The notes: generated from the letters alone by a model not told the origin. A stretch of 29,611 nucleotides of DNA from Candidatus Berkelbacteria bacterium RIFCSPLOWO2_01_FULL_50_28 (GCA_001774395.1 MEZX01000002.1:1-29611); one strand, 5' to 3'; shown: positions 1-7,139, counted from the first letter of the stretch. Made by a program: numbers and translations.

Positions 1-6
1 TAGCCT

Positions 7-963
7 ATGTCCCCAACTCGTAAGATTTTCCTGTTCGTGGCCCTGCCACTGGTACTAATTTTCGCCTTTGTTGGCTATCTGGCTTGGCCGAAGTCAGAAC
101 AAGCTACCCCTTCGCCGGAGAAGCCGGGTAAGGAAACAGATAAAGACACCAGCCAGCAGTATAACTGGTCAGTAATGAACCAAGGGCCGTACGGGGATAA
201 AATCTCTTTTGCCACCAGCACCAACTTGCTTAACTGGGCTGATTCCGGCCAAATTTTGGCCGAACATGCCTCGGTACCCGAAGCAATCTACAATGAGAAA
301 ACCGGTACGATTTCTGTTTACTTTGTCGACGTTTCTGTGGACGGCAAACCAGAACAGCTCGGCCTAATAAAGTCTTCCGACAACGGCAAAACGTGGAGTG
401 GCAAGCAGATCATTACCATTGAGGGAATCGGCGATAAAGTCGCCGTTGATCCCGACCCATATTTACTAGTAGACGGCCGGATTCGTTTATTCTTCTTTGA
501 CATAAATGACACCCGAACCCCGGGCAACAGCGGAAAGATTTACTCCGCACTTTCTGACGACGGGGTCAATTTCGTCCTAGAGCAAGGCATTCGCTTAGAG
601 CGTCAAGAAGGTTTATTCGACCCTGACGTTATTCACGTCGACGACACCTGGTATATGTATATCGGAGATGGCACCGGCCAAACAACCATTGTTGCCACCT
701 CGACGGATGGACTGACTTTTACCGAAAAAGGAGTGGCTTACACTGGTGGCTCAATACCAAATGTCTTTTACGACGGTAAGCAGTTTCTGCTTTACACTGG
801 CGGCATCGACATTTCCACTTCAACTGACGGGCTAAAGTTCACTAAAACTTCGAACCGTTTTGAGAGCAGCTACGGCTTAACCGCTGATCCAGGTGTTATC
901 CAGCTCGGCCCTAACAATTATCTAATGGTCTTTAAGACTAAGACTGCCAAGCCGCAGAACTAG
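7..963 (+). CDS. Anchored/exported beta-propeller protein (sialidase/GH43-like fold)
   Basis: 318 aa. Residues 1-26 are a short basic N-terminus (RK at 5-6) and a hydrophobic segment, acting as signal anchor or signal peptide; a polar Pro/Lys/Asp linker follows to about residue 50. The rest has the rhythm of a beta-propeller. SSDNGKTW at 123-130 fits the Asp-box (S-x-D-x-G-x-T-W) of sialidase/BNR proteins, and weaker copies (STDGLTF, STDGLKF, DDGVNF) recur; the LFDPDVI and TADPGVI strands recall GH43-type five-bladed propellers. A surface glycan-binding or glycosidase role is inferred; the catalytic residues cannot be assigned. The first 26 residues and part of the linker match the protein at 2812-3669, and the anchor also matches the one at 1023-2186. 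Only 6 nt precede the ATG in the window, so its promoter is not visible. Confidence 0.75.
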   Translation: MSPTRKIFLFVALPLVLIFAFVGYLAWPKSEQATPSPEKPGKETDKDTSQQYNWSVMNQGPYGDKISFATSTNLLNWADSGQILAEHASVPEAIYNEKTGTISVYFVDVSVDGKPEQLGLIKSSDNGKTWSGKQIITIEGIGDKVAVDPDPYLLVDGRIRLFFFDINDTRTPGNSGKIYSALSDDGVNFVLEQGIRLERQEGLFDPDVIHVDDTWYMYIGDGTGQTTIVATSTDGLTFTEKGVAYTGGSIPNVFYDGKQFLLYTGGIDISTSTDGLKFTKTSNRFESSYGLTADPGVIQLGPNNYLMVFKTKTAKPQN

Positions 964-987
964 TAACTCATCACTTGTCGAGCTAGC

Positions 988-1022
988 TCGACAGTCTTCG
1001 GTTGCCGCGCTACGCTTTACTA
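988..1022 (+). promoter_or_regulatory. Leaderless-type promoter of the amidohydrolase-like gene
   Basis: TCGACA at 988-993, 17-nt spacer, TACGCT at 1011-1016, then 6 nt to the ATG at 1023. There is no Shine-Dalgarno, so transcription is predicted to start at or next to the ATG. Confidence 0.55.
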
Positions 1023-2186
1023 ATGAGCCCCGCTCGAAAAGTCTTTCTACTCGTTGCCCTTCCCCTCACACTGATTTTTGCCGGAGTAATTGTTGCCCTG
1101 CTCAGACAGCCCACTCCTGACCCAAAGGACCCCAACATAAATTCTTCCGCTGACAGTTGGGAGAAGCGCGTGGCTAACGCGTTCAAACCATCGGAATGCC
1201 CCCTTCTGCCTAAACCCAAACTTGACGCATCGTATTACCAAGGGCCACTTATCGACGCTCATTTTCACCCGCCAAGCCTACCCGACTCTGCCTTGGGTAG
1301 TGAGCTTGAAGCCCCCGACGATCAAACTCTGCTCGGTGTAAACATCACCTACGACGAGATTGCGTGTACCTTCAGAAATGATGGTACATCCGGCAAAGTC
1401 TTTGCGTTCTTCCCGGTATATCCCAACATTTACAAGCCGGCGTTGGAAGTTGTGAAAAGAGCTGTCGACCAGTACCCCGATGTTTTCGTACCATTTATAA
1501 TGCCGCCGGATAATGACGGCTCGCCGACTGGCTATCCAACCGTGAACTCCGATACCTTACAGAAAATGTTAAAAGTTTACCCGAACCTATTTAAAGGCTA
1601 CGGCGAAATTGGCCTCTACGAGCGGCAGGGCGGCGCCAAAGAGCTCCCGCCAGATTCGGCACGATTGCTTGAAATTTACCCGGTGGCACGGGAGCACAAC
1701 TTGGTAGTGATGTTCCATCTGGGCGAAGGCCAAGCTGCAAGTTATGAAAAGATACTCCAAGCTAATCGCGACATAAAATTCATCTGGCACGGCGACCAAC
1801 TTATAAACTGTACCGAATGCACTCAAGACCTAACTGTTATTGACGGTATTCTTAGCCGCAACCCCAACGTTTATTACGGTATAGACGAGCTGTATGGCGA
1901 CGTATTTTTAATGCAAGCCGAAGTGGGCAAAAAGAAATTCTTGGAGCACTTTAAAGATTACGATCCGTTGTTAAAAAAAGATGTCGAGACCTGGAAAAGT
2001 TTTATCGAGCGCCATCCAGACCAAGTGCTATGGGATACTGATCGGGGAGTGCTAACGTGGTCGATGGATATTGAAGTAGGTCGAGCTCTAACTAATTACT
2101 CTCGGGCTTTTATCGCCGAGCTGGACCCAGACGTTCAGGAGAAGTTCGCCTACAAAAACGCTGAAAAACTTCTTCCTAGTAACTAG
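1023..2186 (+). CDS. Anchored amidohydrolase-like (TIM-barrel) protein
   Basis: 387 aa from the ATG at 1023. An in-frame TTG at 1002 would add 7 residues but lies inside the predicted promoter, so 1023 is preferred. Residues 1-27 form a basic-hydrophobic anchor nearly the same as in the proteins at 7 and 2812. The body resembles amidohydrolase_2/TatD-like metal-dependent hydrolases: IDAHFHP gives the H-x-H pair near residues 80-82, YGEIGLYE is a strand with an acidic residue, and MFHLGEG, IWHGDQ and LWDTDRG supply the His and Asp expected at later strand ends. Members hydrolyse C-N or related bonds or decarboxylate; the substrate is unknown. Location is probably extracytoplasmic, tethered to the membrane. 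A complete metal site is plausible but unproven. Confidence 0.75.
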   Translation: MSPARKVFLLVALPLTLIFAGVIVALLRQPTPDPKDPNINSSADSWEKRVANAFKPSECPLLPKPKLDASYYQGPLIDAHFHPPSLPDSALGSELEAPDDQTLLGVNITYDEIACTFRNDGTSGKVFAFFPVYPNIYKPALEVVKRAVDQYPDVFVPFIMPPDNDGSPTGYPTVNSDTLQKMLKVYPNLFKGYGEIGLYERQGGAKELPPDSARLLEIYPVAREHNLVVMFHLGEGQAASYEKILQANRDIKFIWHGDQLINCTECTQDLTVIDGILSRNPNVYYGIDELYGDVFLMQAEVGKKKFLEHFKDYDPLLKKDVETWKSFIERHPDQVLWDTDRGVLTWSMDIEVGRALTNYSRAFIAELDPDVQEKFAYKNAEKLLPSN

Positions 2187-2201
2187 CCTGACAATTCCAG
2201 T

Positions 2202-2216
2202 CTTCGACTTTGCTCA
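2202..2216. repeat. REP-like element CTTCGACTTTGCTCA
   Basis: Short intergenic element of the CTTCGACT..GCTC type, related to the larger copies at 4963-5003 and 6121-6161. Its TTGCTC (2210-2215) is positioned as the -35 box of the following gene. Confidence 0.4.
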
Positions 2217-2246
2217 GATCAGGGGTTCGGGAGTATGATTTGAAAA
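2210..2246 (+). promoter_or_regulatory. Leaderless-type promoter of the GNAT gene
   Basis: TTGCTC at 2210-2215, 18-nt spacer, TATGAT at 2234-2239 within GGTTCGGGAGTATGATT, then 7 nt to the ATG at 2247. The GGTTCGGGAGTA block recurs before the starts at 5593 and, in variant form, at 5033, 6226, 10007 and 18080. Confidence 0.5.
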
Positions 2247-2744
2247 ATGGATCAGGCTATAATACGCGAATATCGAGAATCAGACTTAATAGAAGTCTCT
2301 AACCTAGTGGACGAGTTCCAAGACTATCTAATAAGCCTAGATCACCTTTCCCGAATGCGGCGTTTACCCAGCTATGGGACTGAACATACCAATTCAATCC
2401 TAAAAGAAGTGGGAGAACAGTCAGGAAAGCTATTACTTGCCACCGATAACAATAGAGTAATCGGCTTAATTGCCGGAACAATTAAGCTCCAGACACCAGA
2501 AGACTTATTGGAGAGCAATCCAACAGTTGATGGCCGCGTTACTGAGCTATATGTTTCTCCAAGTTATAGAAACTCAGGAATTGGGAAGATCTTAATGGAG
2601 AAAATGGAAGCATACCTTATCGAGCGGGGCTGTAATGCCATTAGAATTTTTGTCTTTGAGTCGAACGTGTTAGCTCGTAATTTTTACGAAAAATTGGGCT
2701 ACGAAGAAAGGTTGATAGATTTGATCAAGATCGTGAAGGACTAG
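2247..2744 (+). CDS. GNAT-family N-acetyltransferase
   Basis: 165 aa, a single GNAT domain. Motif A is clear: the VTELYVSPSYRNSGIG stretch (about residues 98-113) has the acetyl-CoA-binding R-x-x-G-x-G loop, followed by a long helix and the NVLARNFYEKLGY motif B near the C-terminus. Such enzymes transfer an acetyl group from acetyl-CoA to an amine on a small molecule or protein; the substrate is not predictable. Cytoplasmic, no signal peptide. It stands alone between two exported-protein genes with its own promoter. No Shine-Dalgarno is visible. Confidence 0.85.
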   Translation: MDQAIIREYRESDLIEVSNLVDEFQDYLISLDHLSRMRRLPSYGTEHTNSILKEVGEQSGKLLLATDNNRVIGLIAGTIKLQTPEDLLESNPTVDGRVTELYVSPSYRNSGIGKILMEKMEAYLIERGCNAIRIFVFESNVLARNFYEKLGYEERLIDLIKIVKD

Positions 2745-2774
2745 CTTTTTCCTGCACCCTCTACGATGCCGAGC

Positions 2775-2811
2775 TCGACATCTAATCTTCTACTAGTTAA
2801 GCTGATAGTAG
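2775..2811 (+). promoter_or_regulatory. Leaderless-type promoter of the M23-like gene
   Basis: TCGACA at 2775-2780, 17-nt spacer, TAAGCT at 2798-2803, then 8 nt to the ATG at 2812. The -35 is identical to that at 988-993. Confidence 0.45.
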
Positions 2812-3669
2812 ATGTCTAAAACTCGCAAGACTTTCCTGTTCGTGGCCCTGCCTTTGTTAATTATTTTTGGCCTAATTATTTGGCAAGTAACGACTAAACA
2901 AGCACCAAACAGCACCGACCAAACAGCTACCCCTTCAACTCCGGCTAACTCAGAGTCAAACACTAACACCAATAAAACCACAACTTCGTCTGTGAGTTGG
3001 CAACAAACCGCCACTGGTTGGCAAGCCGTTGGCACACCGCCCGCTTGCGCCGATCCGCTCAACTTACCAGTACCGGCTAACTTGAAATTGGCCACCTCCA
3101 TTTTGTACCCCGGTCAATACCGCGGTGGTAACTACAAACCACACGGTGGATTCCGTTTTAATAATTCGCAAAATGCCGACATCACCGTCACCGTCCCACT
3201 GGCCGGCAATGTTGTTCAGGCCGCCCGATATCTAGTCAGTGGCGAAACCCAGTATATGTTTGACGTGATGACAGACTGCGGCATCATGTATCGCCTCGGC
3301 CACCTTCTAACTTTGGCGCCGAAGTTTGCGACCATCATCGATAAGCTGCCAGCGGCCACAGAAGGTGACTCACGAACCGAATATATCAATCCGCCAGTTG
3401 CCGTCACGGCCGGTGAGACCATGGCCACGGCTGTCGGTGTAACCGTCGGCGGCGTCAACACTTTCTTTGATCTTGGCGTCTATAATTACAACACCAAAAA
3501 TGCCGCTTCGGCCGATTCTGCCTGGGCAGCAAAACACCAAGACGACACCTCGCTAGCGCCCTACGCGGTCTGCTGGTTCGACTTGCTTGCAACTGCTGAC
3601 GAAGCCACGGTTCGCGCTTTGCCGGCCGCCGATCCTGGAAGCGGCAAAACCAGCGACTACTGCAAGTAG
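2812..3669 (+). CDS. Anchored protein with degenerate M23/LytM-like domain
   Basis: 285 aa. Residues 1-26 are the same basic-hydrophobic anchor as in the proteins at 7 and 1023; a 20-nt stretch (2833-2852) is identical in DNA to 28-47. A Thr/Asn/Ser-rich linker runs to about residue 60. The folded part recalls M23 (LytM) endopeptidases: PHGGFRF (H111) sits where the family has H-x-G-x-D, and YRLGHL (H164) where it has the H-x-H strand, with beta-strands such as VTVPLAGNVVQAA between. The metal-binding Asp is replaced by Arg115 and only one His of the second motif is visible, so it may bind peptidoglycan rather than cut it. Four cysteines (C79, C156, one in VCWF, one near the end) could form disulfides, fitting the thiol-redox genes next door. 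It converges on the CcdA gene at 3695. Confidence 0.6.
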   Translation: MSKTRKTFLFVALPLLIIFGLIIWQVTTKQAPNSTDQTATPSTPANSESNTNTNKTTTSSVSWQQTATGWQAVGTPPACADPLNLPVPANLKLATSILYPGQYRGGNYKPHGGFRFNNSQNADITVTVPLAGNVVQAARYLVSGETQYMFDVMTDCGIMYRLGHLLTLAPKFATIIDKLPAATEGDSRTEYINPPVAVTAGETMATAVGVTVGGVNTFFDLGVYNYNTKNAASADSAWAAKHQDDTSLAPYAVCWFDLLATADEATVRALPAADPGSGKTSDYCK

Positions 3670-3694
3670 CTCGATGGCCGGCCAGAAGCTGGAA

Positions 3695-4417
3695 TTACTT
3701 CGGCAAGCGAAGCTGTTCTTGTAGGCGGATAATCGGGTCATACCAACCCTGACTAAGAAAGTAGCTCTGGAAGCTTTTGTCGGCGCCGAATATCACGACG
3801 AGGCCGAAAGCAATCAACAGCACTCCGATCACTTTATGAAACCAGCCGCCAGGATTGGCCGCCCAGCCGAGTTTGCTGACAATTTTTCGGCCTAAGAGGG
3901 CGATTAGTAACAGGGCGACAGCCAAGCCGAGGGCGTAAGAGATTAGGTAAGTTAAGCCTTGACCAAACGACGCCGGCAGAACGGCGGCGACGATCAAAGC
4001 GTAAGTGGGACTACAGCTGTTAAAGACCGGCCCCAGCGCACTCCCTAATAAAAAATCTCCCCAAAAACCCCTCTTGGCTTGGGCACCCTGGAGATTTTGG
4101 CCAGCTTTCGAGCTAAGCGATAGCGCCACTTTTTCCCAAAGATGAGGGAAGAGTGTTGCTAGCCCAAAAAGAACAAGCACTCCACCAGAAATAACCTGCC
4201 AAACTATTTGCGGTACGCCAAGTAAAACTGTGGTGGCTTTGAGAAGAAGCGAGAACACCACGACGGAAATTGTTAATCCCAAGATTATCGTTGACACCCG
4301 ACGAGTTCTGTCCGCTCCGGTTAGCGAACCAGCTAGAACCACCGGCAAGAGCGGTAAAATGCAAGGTGCCAGAACCGTCAAGAAGCCGGCGACAAAGGAG
4401 GCGAACAGTAATGCCAT
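3695..4417 (-). CDS. CcdA/DsbD-type thiol-disulfide transmembrane protein
   Basis: 240 aa with about six hydrophobic helices. LAPCILPLLPVVLAGS (C19) in helix 1 and GPVFNSCSPTYAL (C135) in helix 4 are the paired conserved cysteines of the CcdA/DsbD membrane domain, which carries electrons from cytoplasmic thioredoxin across the membrane to an extracytoplasmic thioredoxin-like partner. The partner is almost certainly the anchored thioredoxin encoded just upstream: its stop codon is followed after 3 nt by this ATG, and no separate promoter or good Shine-Dalgarno is seen, so translation is probably coupled. The pair would keep cysteines of exported proteins reduced. A second, distinct CcdA-like gene lies at 11800. 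Confidence 0.85.
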   Translation of the reverse strand: MALLFASFVAGFLTVLAPCILPLLPVVLAGSLTGADRTRRVSTIILGLTISVVVFSLLLKATTVLLGVPQIVWQVISGGVLVLFGLATLFPHLWEKVALSLSSKAGQNLQGAQAKRGFWGDFLLGSALGPVFNSCSPTYALIVAAVLPASFGQGLTYLISYALGLAVALLLIALLGRKIVSKLGWAANPGGWFHKVIGVLLIAFGLVVIFGADKSFQSYFLSQGWYDPIIRLQEQLRLPK

Positions 4418-4420
4418 TAC

Positions 4421-4885
4421 TTAGAGCAGGTTACTCTTGACGCTAGAGAGCGTCGGCTTGTCGTAAGCAACATATTTTTTGACGAAATTTCCTTGGTCGT
4501 CTACGAGAACGAGCGTCGTTTGAATGGTCACCCCGTACTTTTGGCGCAGAGCTTGGTTGCTATCGTAGTCGGTTTTAATGATTGTTACCCCAACCGGAAC
4601 AACGCTTGCCTTGATGTCAGCCTCCAGCGCCCGACACTGCGGACACCAGGGAGCGTAGAAGAAGAGAATCTTGGTACCCTGGGTTCTGCTAATAACAGAC
4701 TCGTCGTAGTCAATATAAGATCCCGCAGTAGTCAGGTTGGTAGCGGTAGATCCAGTCACCGGTTTGACTGTCTGGGTCGAGTCTTTTGAATCTCCCTGCA
4801 CTTCAGCGGTCTGACGATTCTTCGAAACCAATACGCCTCCGACTACAAGAGCTAATAAAATAACTAGGGGGACCAAATATCTCAT
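4421..4885 (-). CDS. Membrane-anchored thioredoxin-like protein
   Basis: 154 aa. Residues 4-20 are an N-terminal hydrophobic anchor, followed by a polar linker to about 55 and then a compact thioredoxin fold. The active site is YAPWCPQC (C81, C84) and a cis-Pro region follows later (YGVTIQTTLVLVD, where the usual TxP is TIQTT, so the cis-proline is not obvious). It should act outside the membrane as reductant or disulfide isomerase, fed by the CcdA-like protein encoded 3 nt downstream in the same transcript. A -10 TAGGAT ends 6 nt before the ATG, so the mRNA is probably leaderless. The Pro-Gln dipeptide between the cysteines differs from classic thioredoxin (GP). Confidence 0.85.
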   Translation of the reverse strand: MRYLVPLVILLALVVGGVLVSKNRQTAEVQGDSKDSTQTVKPVTGSTATNLTTAGSYIDYDESVISRTQGTKILFFYAPWCPQCRALEADIKASVVPVGVTIIKTDYDSNQALRQKYGVTIQTTLVLVDDQGNFVKKYVAYDKPTLSSVKSNLL

Positions 4886-4897
4886 CGTCCAATCCTA
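4886..4897 (-). promoter_or_regulatory. -10 element of the thioredoxin-ccdA operon
   Basis: On the minus strand TAGGAT (4897-4892) is followed by 6 nt and the ATG at 4885. No convincing -35 was found. The spacing matches the leaderless pattern of the window. Confidence 0.4.
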
Positions 4898-4962
4898 CCA
4901 CAGTTAAGAGAATGCTCTTGTAGTAAGTTCACACATACAAACCCAGCTCCTCGGCAGTTCCA

Positions 4963-5003
4963 CCTCTCGACTTTTCGACTGCGCTCGAAGTAAACGTTGC
5001 TCG
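4963..5003. repeat. 41-bp REP-like repeat, copy 1
   Basis: Identical over 41 nt to 6121-6161. It contains the palindrome TTCGACTGCGCTCGAA and ends in CGTTGCTCG, whose TTGCTC (4997-5002) is placed as the -35 box of the next gene. Copy 1 lies before the deaminase gene and copy 2 before the RlmA gene. Confidence 0.7.
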
Positions 5004-5032
5004 AGGTAAAGGTGCGGGAGTAGAATCTAAGC
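4997..5032 (+). promoter_or_regulatory. Leaderless-type promoter of the deaminase gene
   Basis: TTGCTC at 4997-5002 (end of the 41-bp repeat), 18-nt spacer, TAGAAT at 5021-5026 preceded by GTGCGGGAG, then 6 nt to the ATG at 5033. Confidence 0.55.
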
Positions 5033-5503
5033 ATGAAGCCAGAGAGAAAGTATATGCGAGAGGCTATTGAACAGGCTAAGTCAGCTAAGCAGAACGGTTG
5101 CTATTCAATTGGCGCCGTAATCGTAAAGAATGGGGAGACAATTGCCAGGGGTGGAAATCGAGTTAAAACAGACCTAGACCCCACTGCCCACGCGGAGATT
5201 GACGCTATCCGAAAGGCGACAAAAACGCTCCAATCCCGTTACTTACAAGATTGCATCCTTTACACTACTCATGAACCGTGTCCGATGTGTGCCGCAGCTG
5301 CAATTTGGTCAAAGATGGCTGGGATTGTTTATGGCTCAAGAATGGAAGACATGGAAAACTATCGTCTGAGAAACGGGAACAGCGAATGGCAGTGGCGAAC
5401 GATTGGGATAAAAGCCCGAGATGTTATTAACAATGGCGACCCCCGACTTACACTGGTTGAAGATTTCATGCGCGAGGACTGTTTGAAATTATTCCATCAT
5501 TAG
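5033..5503 (+). CDS. Cytidine/deoxycytidylate/guanine-deaminase-family nucleoside deaminase
   Basis: 156 aa, one zinc-dependent deaminase domain. The zinc site is complete: H53-A-E55 (HAEIDA) and P-C83-P-M-C86 (EPCPMC), where E55 is the proton shuttle. The order and the PCPMC form fit the guanine deaminase/TadA/dCMP deaminase branch more than bacterial Cdd. The substrate (guanine, cytosine nucleoside or tRNA adenosine) cannot be set by eye; the C-terminal helix with FMREDCLKLF is compatible with a GuaD-like enzyme. Cytoplasmic, monocistronic, with its own promoter in REP-like DNA and no Shine-Dalgarno. Confidence 0.85.
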   Translation: MKPERKYMREAIEQAKSAKQNGCYSIGAVIVKNGETIARGGNRVKTDLDPTAHAEIDAIRKATKTLQSRYLQDCILYTTHEPCPMCAAAAIWSKMAGIVYGSRMEDMENYRLRNGNSEWQWRTIGIKARDVINNGDPRLTLVEDFMREDCLKLFHH

Positions 5504-5543
5504 TCCTAGCTTCCCCGACAATCCGGCTAAACTTTTCCTTCCT

Positions 5544-5563
5544 CCGCCGCTAAACCCTGGCGG
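5544..5563. repeat. REP-like CCGCC...GGCGG element
   Basis: CCGCC (5544-5548) pairs with GGCGG (5559-5563). The surrounding DNA is homologous to 6170-6219: both have CCTCCGCCG, a variable loop, CTGGCGGGCCAAC, a GGTT-like stretch and GGGAGTAAA. The right arm doubles as a -35 box. Confidence 0.45.
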
Positions 5564-5592
5564 GCCAACTGGTTCGGGAGTAAACTATGGCA
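5558..5592 (+). promoter_or_regulatory. Leaderless-type promoter of the Nudix gene
   Basis: TGGCGG at 5558-5563, 17-nt spacer, TAAACT at 5581-5586. The ATG at 5587 touches the hexamer, whereas the ATG at 5593 lies exactly 6 nt downstream, which is why 5593 was chosen as the start. Confidence 0.5.
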
Positions 5593-6108
5593 ATGGAACA
5601 CCTCCTCACGATTGAAGAAGAAGATGTTGACCCCGGCGCTAAGCCGGTCGATCCCACCGGCTTTGGGACTCGTGAAGCAGCGAGAGCCATCGTGCTCAAC
5701 AAAAAAGGTGAGGTTTTCCTGCTCAATGTGAGTAAGTGCGGCTACCATAAACTTCCGGGAGGTGGCGTTGACGAAGGTGAGGATATTAGTAGAGCGCTCG
5801 AACGTGAGCTGCGAGAAGAAATTGGCTGCCAAGCCGAGGTAACCGGCGAAGTTGGTACCATCATCGAGTATCGTGATCAGCGCAGGCTCAAGCAGACTTC
5901 ATACTGCTACCTCGCTAAGCAGGTGGGCTCGGAGCAAACTAATGCGCTAACAGAAGAAGAAATCTCCGAAGGTTTTGAGCTAGTTATGGCCAAAAACATT
6001 GCCGAAGCAGTTAACATCTTGGAGCAGGATTCCCCTAACAATTACGAAGGTAGGTTCATCAGGCTACGAGATCTACATTTTCTGAGAACAGTTCAATCCT
6101 CCCTTTAG
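5593..6108 (+). CDS. Nudix hydrolase
   Basis: 171 aa from the ATG at 5593; the ATG at 5587 would add Met-Ala but directly abuts the -10 box. The Nudix box is intact: GGGVDEGEDISRALERELRE followed by EIG fits G-x5-E-x7-R-E-U-x-E-E-x-G-U (about residues 57-79), giving the Mg2+-binding acidic residues that hydrolyse a nucleoside diphosphate linked to another moiety. The preceding strand (AIVLNKKGEVFLLNV) is typical. The substrate is unknown; house-cleaning of oxidised or non-canonical nucleotides would fit the neighbouring deaminase. Cytoplasmic. Confidence 0.87.
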   Translation: MEHLLTIEEEDVDPGAKPVDPTGFGTREAARAIVLNKKGEVFLLNVSKCGYHKLPGGGVDEGEDISRALERELREEIGCQAEVTGEVGTIIEYRDQRRLKQTSYCYLAKQVGSEQTNALTEEEISEGFELVMAKNIAEAVNILEQDSPNNYEGRFIRLRDLHFLRTVQSSL

Positions 6109-6120
6109 CTCGACATTGCT

Positions 6121-6161
6121 CCTCTCGACTTTTCGACTGCGCTCGAAGTAAACGTTGCTCG
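6121..6161. repeat. 41-bp REP-like repeat, copy 2
   Basis: Exact 41-nt match to 4963-5003, including the palindrome TTCGACTGCGCTCGAA. Here it is followed by a second REP-like element (6170-6197), which moves it away from the start codon, so its TTGCTC is not at -35 distance. Confidence 0.7.
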
Positions 6162-6169
6162 GGGTGAAG

Positions 6170-6197
6170 CCTCCGCCGTCCTGCGGACTCTGGCGGG
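6170..6197. repeat. REP-like CCTCCGCC...TGGCGGG element
   Basis: Homologous to the element at 5541-5566 with a longer loop. TGGCGG (6191-6196) serves as the predicted -35 of the RlmA gene. Confidence 0.45.
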
Positions 6198-6225
6198 CCA
6201 ACGGGTTTGGGAGTAAAATTTATCG
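6191..6225 (+). promoter_or_regulatory. Leaderless-type promoter of the RlmA gene
   Basis: TGGCGG at 6191-6196, 17-nt spacer, TAAAAT at 6214-6219 in the TTTGGGAGTAAAAT context, then 6 nt to the ATG at 6226. Confidence 0.55.
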
Positions 6226-7050
6226 ATGAGTAATCCAATCGCCTTTAAGTGCCCCATCTGCGATAATTCCCTAACAAAGGACGGCAGCTCATACGCCTGC
6301 GAGAACAAGCACAGCTTTGATATTGCCAAAGAAGGATACGTAAATCTGCTGCCAGTTCAGCAAAAAAGTAGTAAAAATCCTGGCGATAGTTACGAAATGA
6401 TCAAAAGTCGGCAGGAATTTCTGGAAAAGGGCTACTACGAAAACTTGGCCAAAACTCTAGTGACCACCATAATAAGTCTAAACCCCAGAAGTTTGCTCGA
6501 TTCCGGCTGTGGGGAGGGTTACTACCTGCAGAAGCTCCGCCACGAGCTGACTGAAGCCACTTTGTTTGGAATCGACGTGTCCAAAGAGGCAATTCGTTTT
6601 GCTGCCAAACGAAAACTAGATGTGCAACTAGCGGTGGCTAGCGCCTACCAGCTGCCGTTCTTCAATGGATCCTTCGACGTCGTTATTTCGATTTTCTCTC
6701 CGATAAGTACCAACGAGTTAGCGAGAGTCTTGAAGCCTGACGGCAGAGTCATAATCGTCGGGCCTGGACCGGATCACTTAAAGGGCTTAGCGATACAGCT
6801 TTTCAGGTCTGCGATCCCACACGAAGGGAACTTCAGCTTGCTTGATAGCGACCCAAGATTCAATTTAGTGACCGAGCAAGAAGTCCGGGGAGAAATTACC
6901 GTCGCCCAAAAAGACATATCTAATCTGCTCGGAATGACTCCGTACTACTGGCGGACTACCCCCGAACAGAAACAACAGCTGTTGGAGATCTCCGAGCTTA
7001 AAACTCCGCTCCAGTTTCATATTAAGGGATACTCTAAGTCACCCGCTTAG
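6226..7050 (+). CDS. rlmA: RlmA-type 23S rRNA (guanine-N1)-methyltransferase
   Basis: 274 aa, close to the usual 270 of RlmA. The N-terminal zinc ribbon has C9, C12, C25 and H29, followed by the family signature FDIAKEGYVNLLPVQ and then PGDSYEM..SRQEFLEKGYY, which I recognise from E. coli RlmA. The SAM-binding motif I is LLDSGCGEGYY (about 90-100), with IDVSKEAIRFA as motif II. The enzyme methylates N1 of a guanine in helix 35 of 23S rRNA (G745 in E. coli, G748 in Gram-positives); which subtype applies here is not decided. Cytoplasmic. Monocistronic, followed by a bidirectional terminator at 7089-7123. Confidence 0.9.
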   Translation: MSNPIAFKCPICDNSLTKDGSSYACENKHSFDIAKEGYVNLLPVQQKSSKNPGDSYEMIKSRQEFLEKGYYENLAKTLVTTIISLNPRSLLDSGCGEGYYLQKLRHELTEATLFGIDVSKEAIRFAAKRKLDVQLAVASAYQLPFFNGSFDVVISIFSPISTNELARVLKPDGRVIIVGPGPDHLKGLAIQLFRSAIPHEGNFSLLDSDPRFNLVTEQEVRGEITVAQKDISNLLGMTPYYWRTTPEQKQQLLEISELKTPLQFHIKGYSKSPA

Positions 7051-7088
7051 CCCGATATTTCTAGACCACTCGGAAGGCAACTGTATGG

Positions 7089-7123
7089 AAAACCGCCCGG
7101 GCAGGAGCTGCCAGAGCGGTTTT
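7089..7123. terminator. Bidirectional terminator between rlmA and the minus-strand operon
   Basis: AAAACCGC (7089-7096) pairs with GCGGTTTT (7116-7123); an inner hairpin GGCAG-GAG-CTGCC extends it. A/T-rich arms on both sides suit termination of both converging transcripts, although the T-runs are only four long. Confidence 0.55.
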
Positions 7124-7139
7124 GGGTGGGCGTGGAAGC

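Noticed and set aside
3675..3684. Palindrome TGGCCGGCCA between convergent genes as a terminator
   Set aside because: It has no loop, so it cannot form a normal hairpin, and no T-run follows on either strand.
4906..4919. AAGAG-AATG-CTCTT hairpin upstream of the thioredoxin gene
   Set aside because: Only five weak base pairs and no T-run; it lies in the expected -35 region and is probably chance.
4963..6161. Possible CRISPR or tandem repeat array from the TTCGACT-type repeats
   Set aside because: The copies are few, far apart (more than 1 kb), placed at promoters and have no regular spacers.
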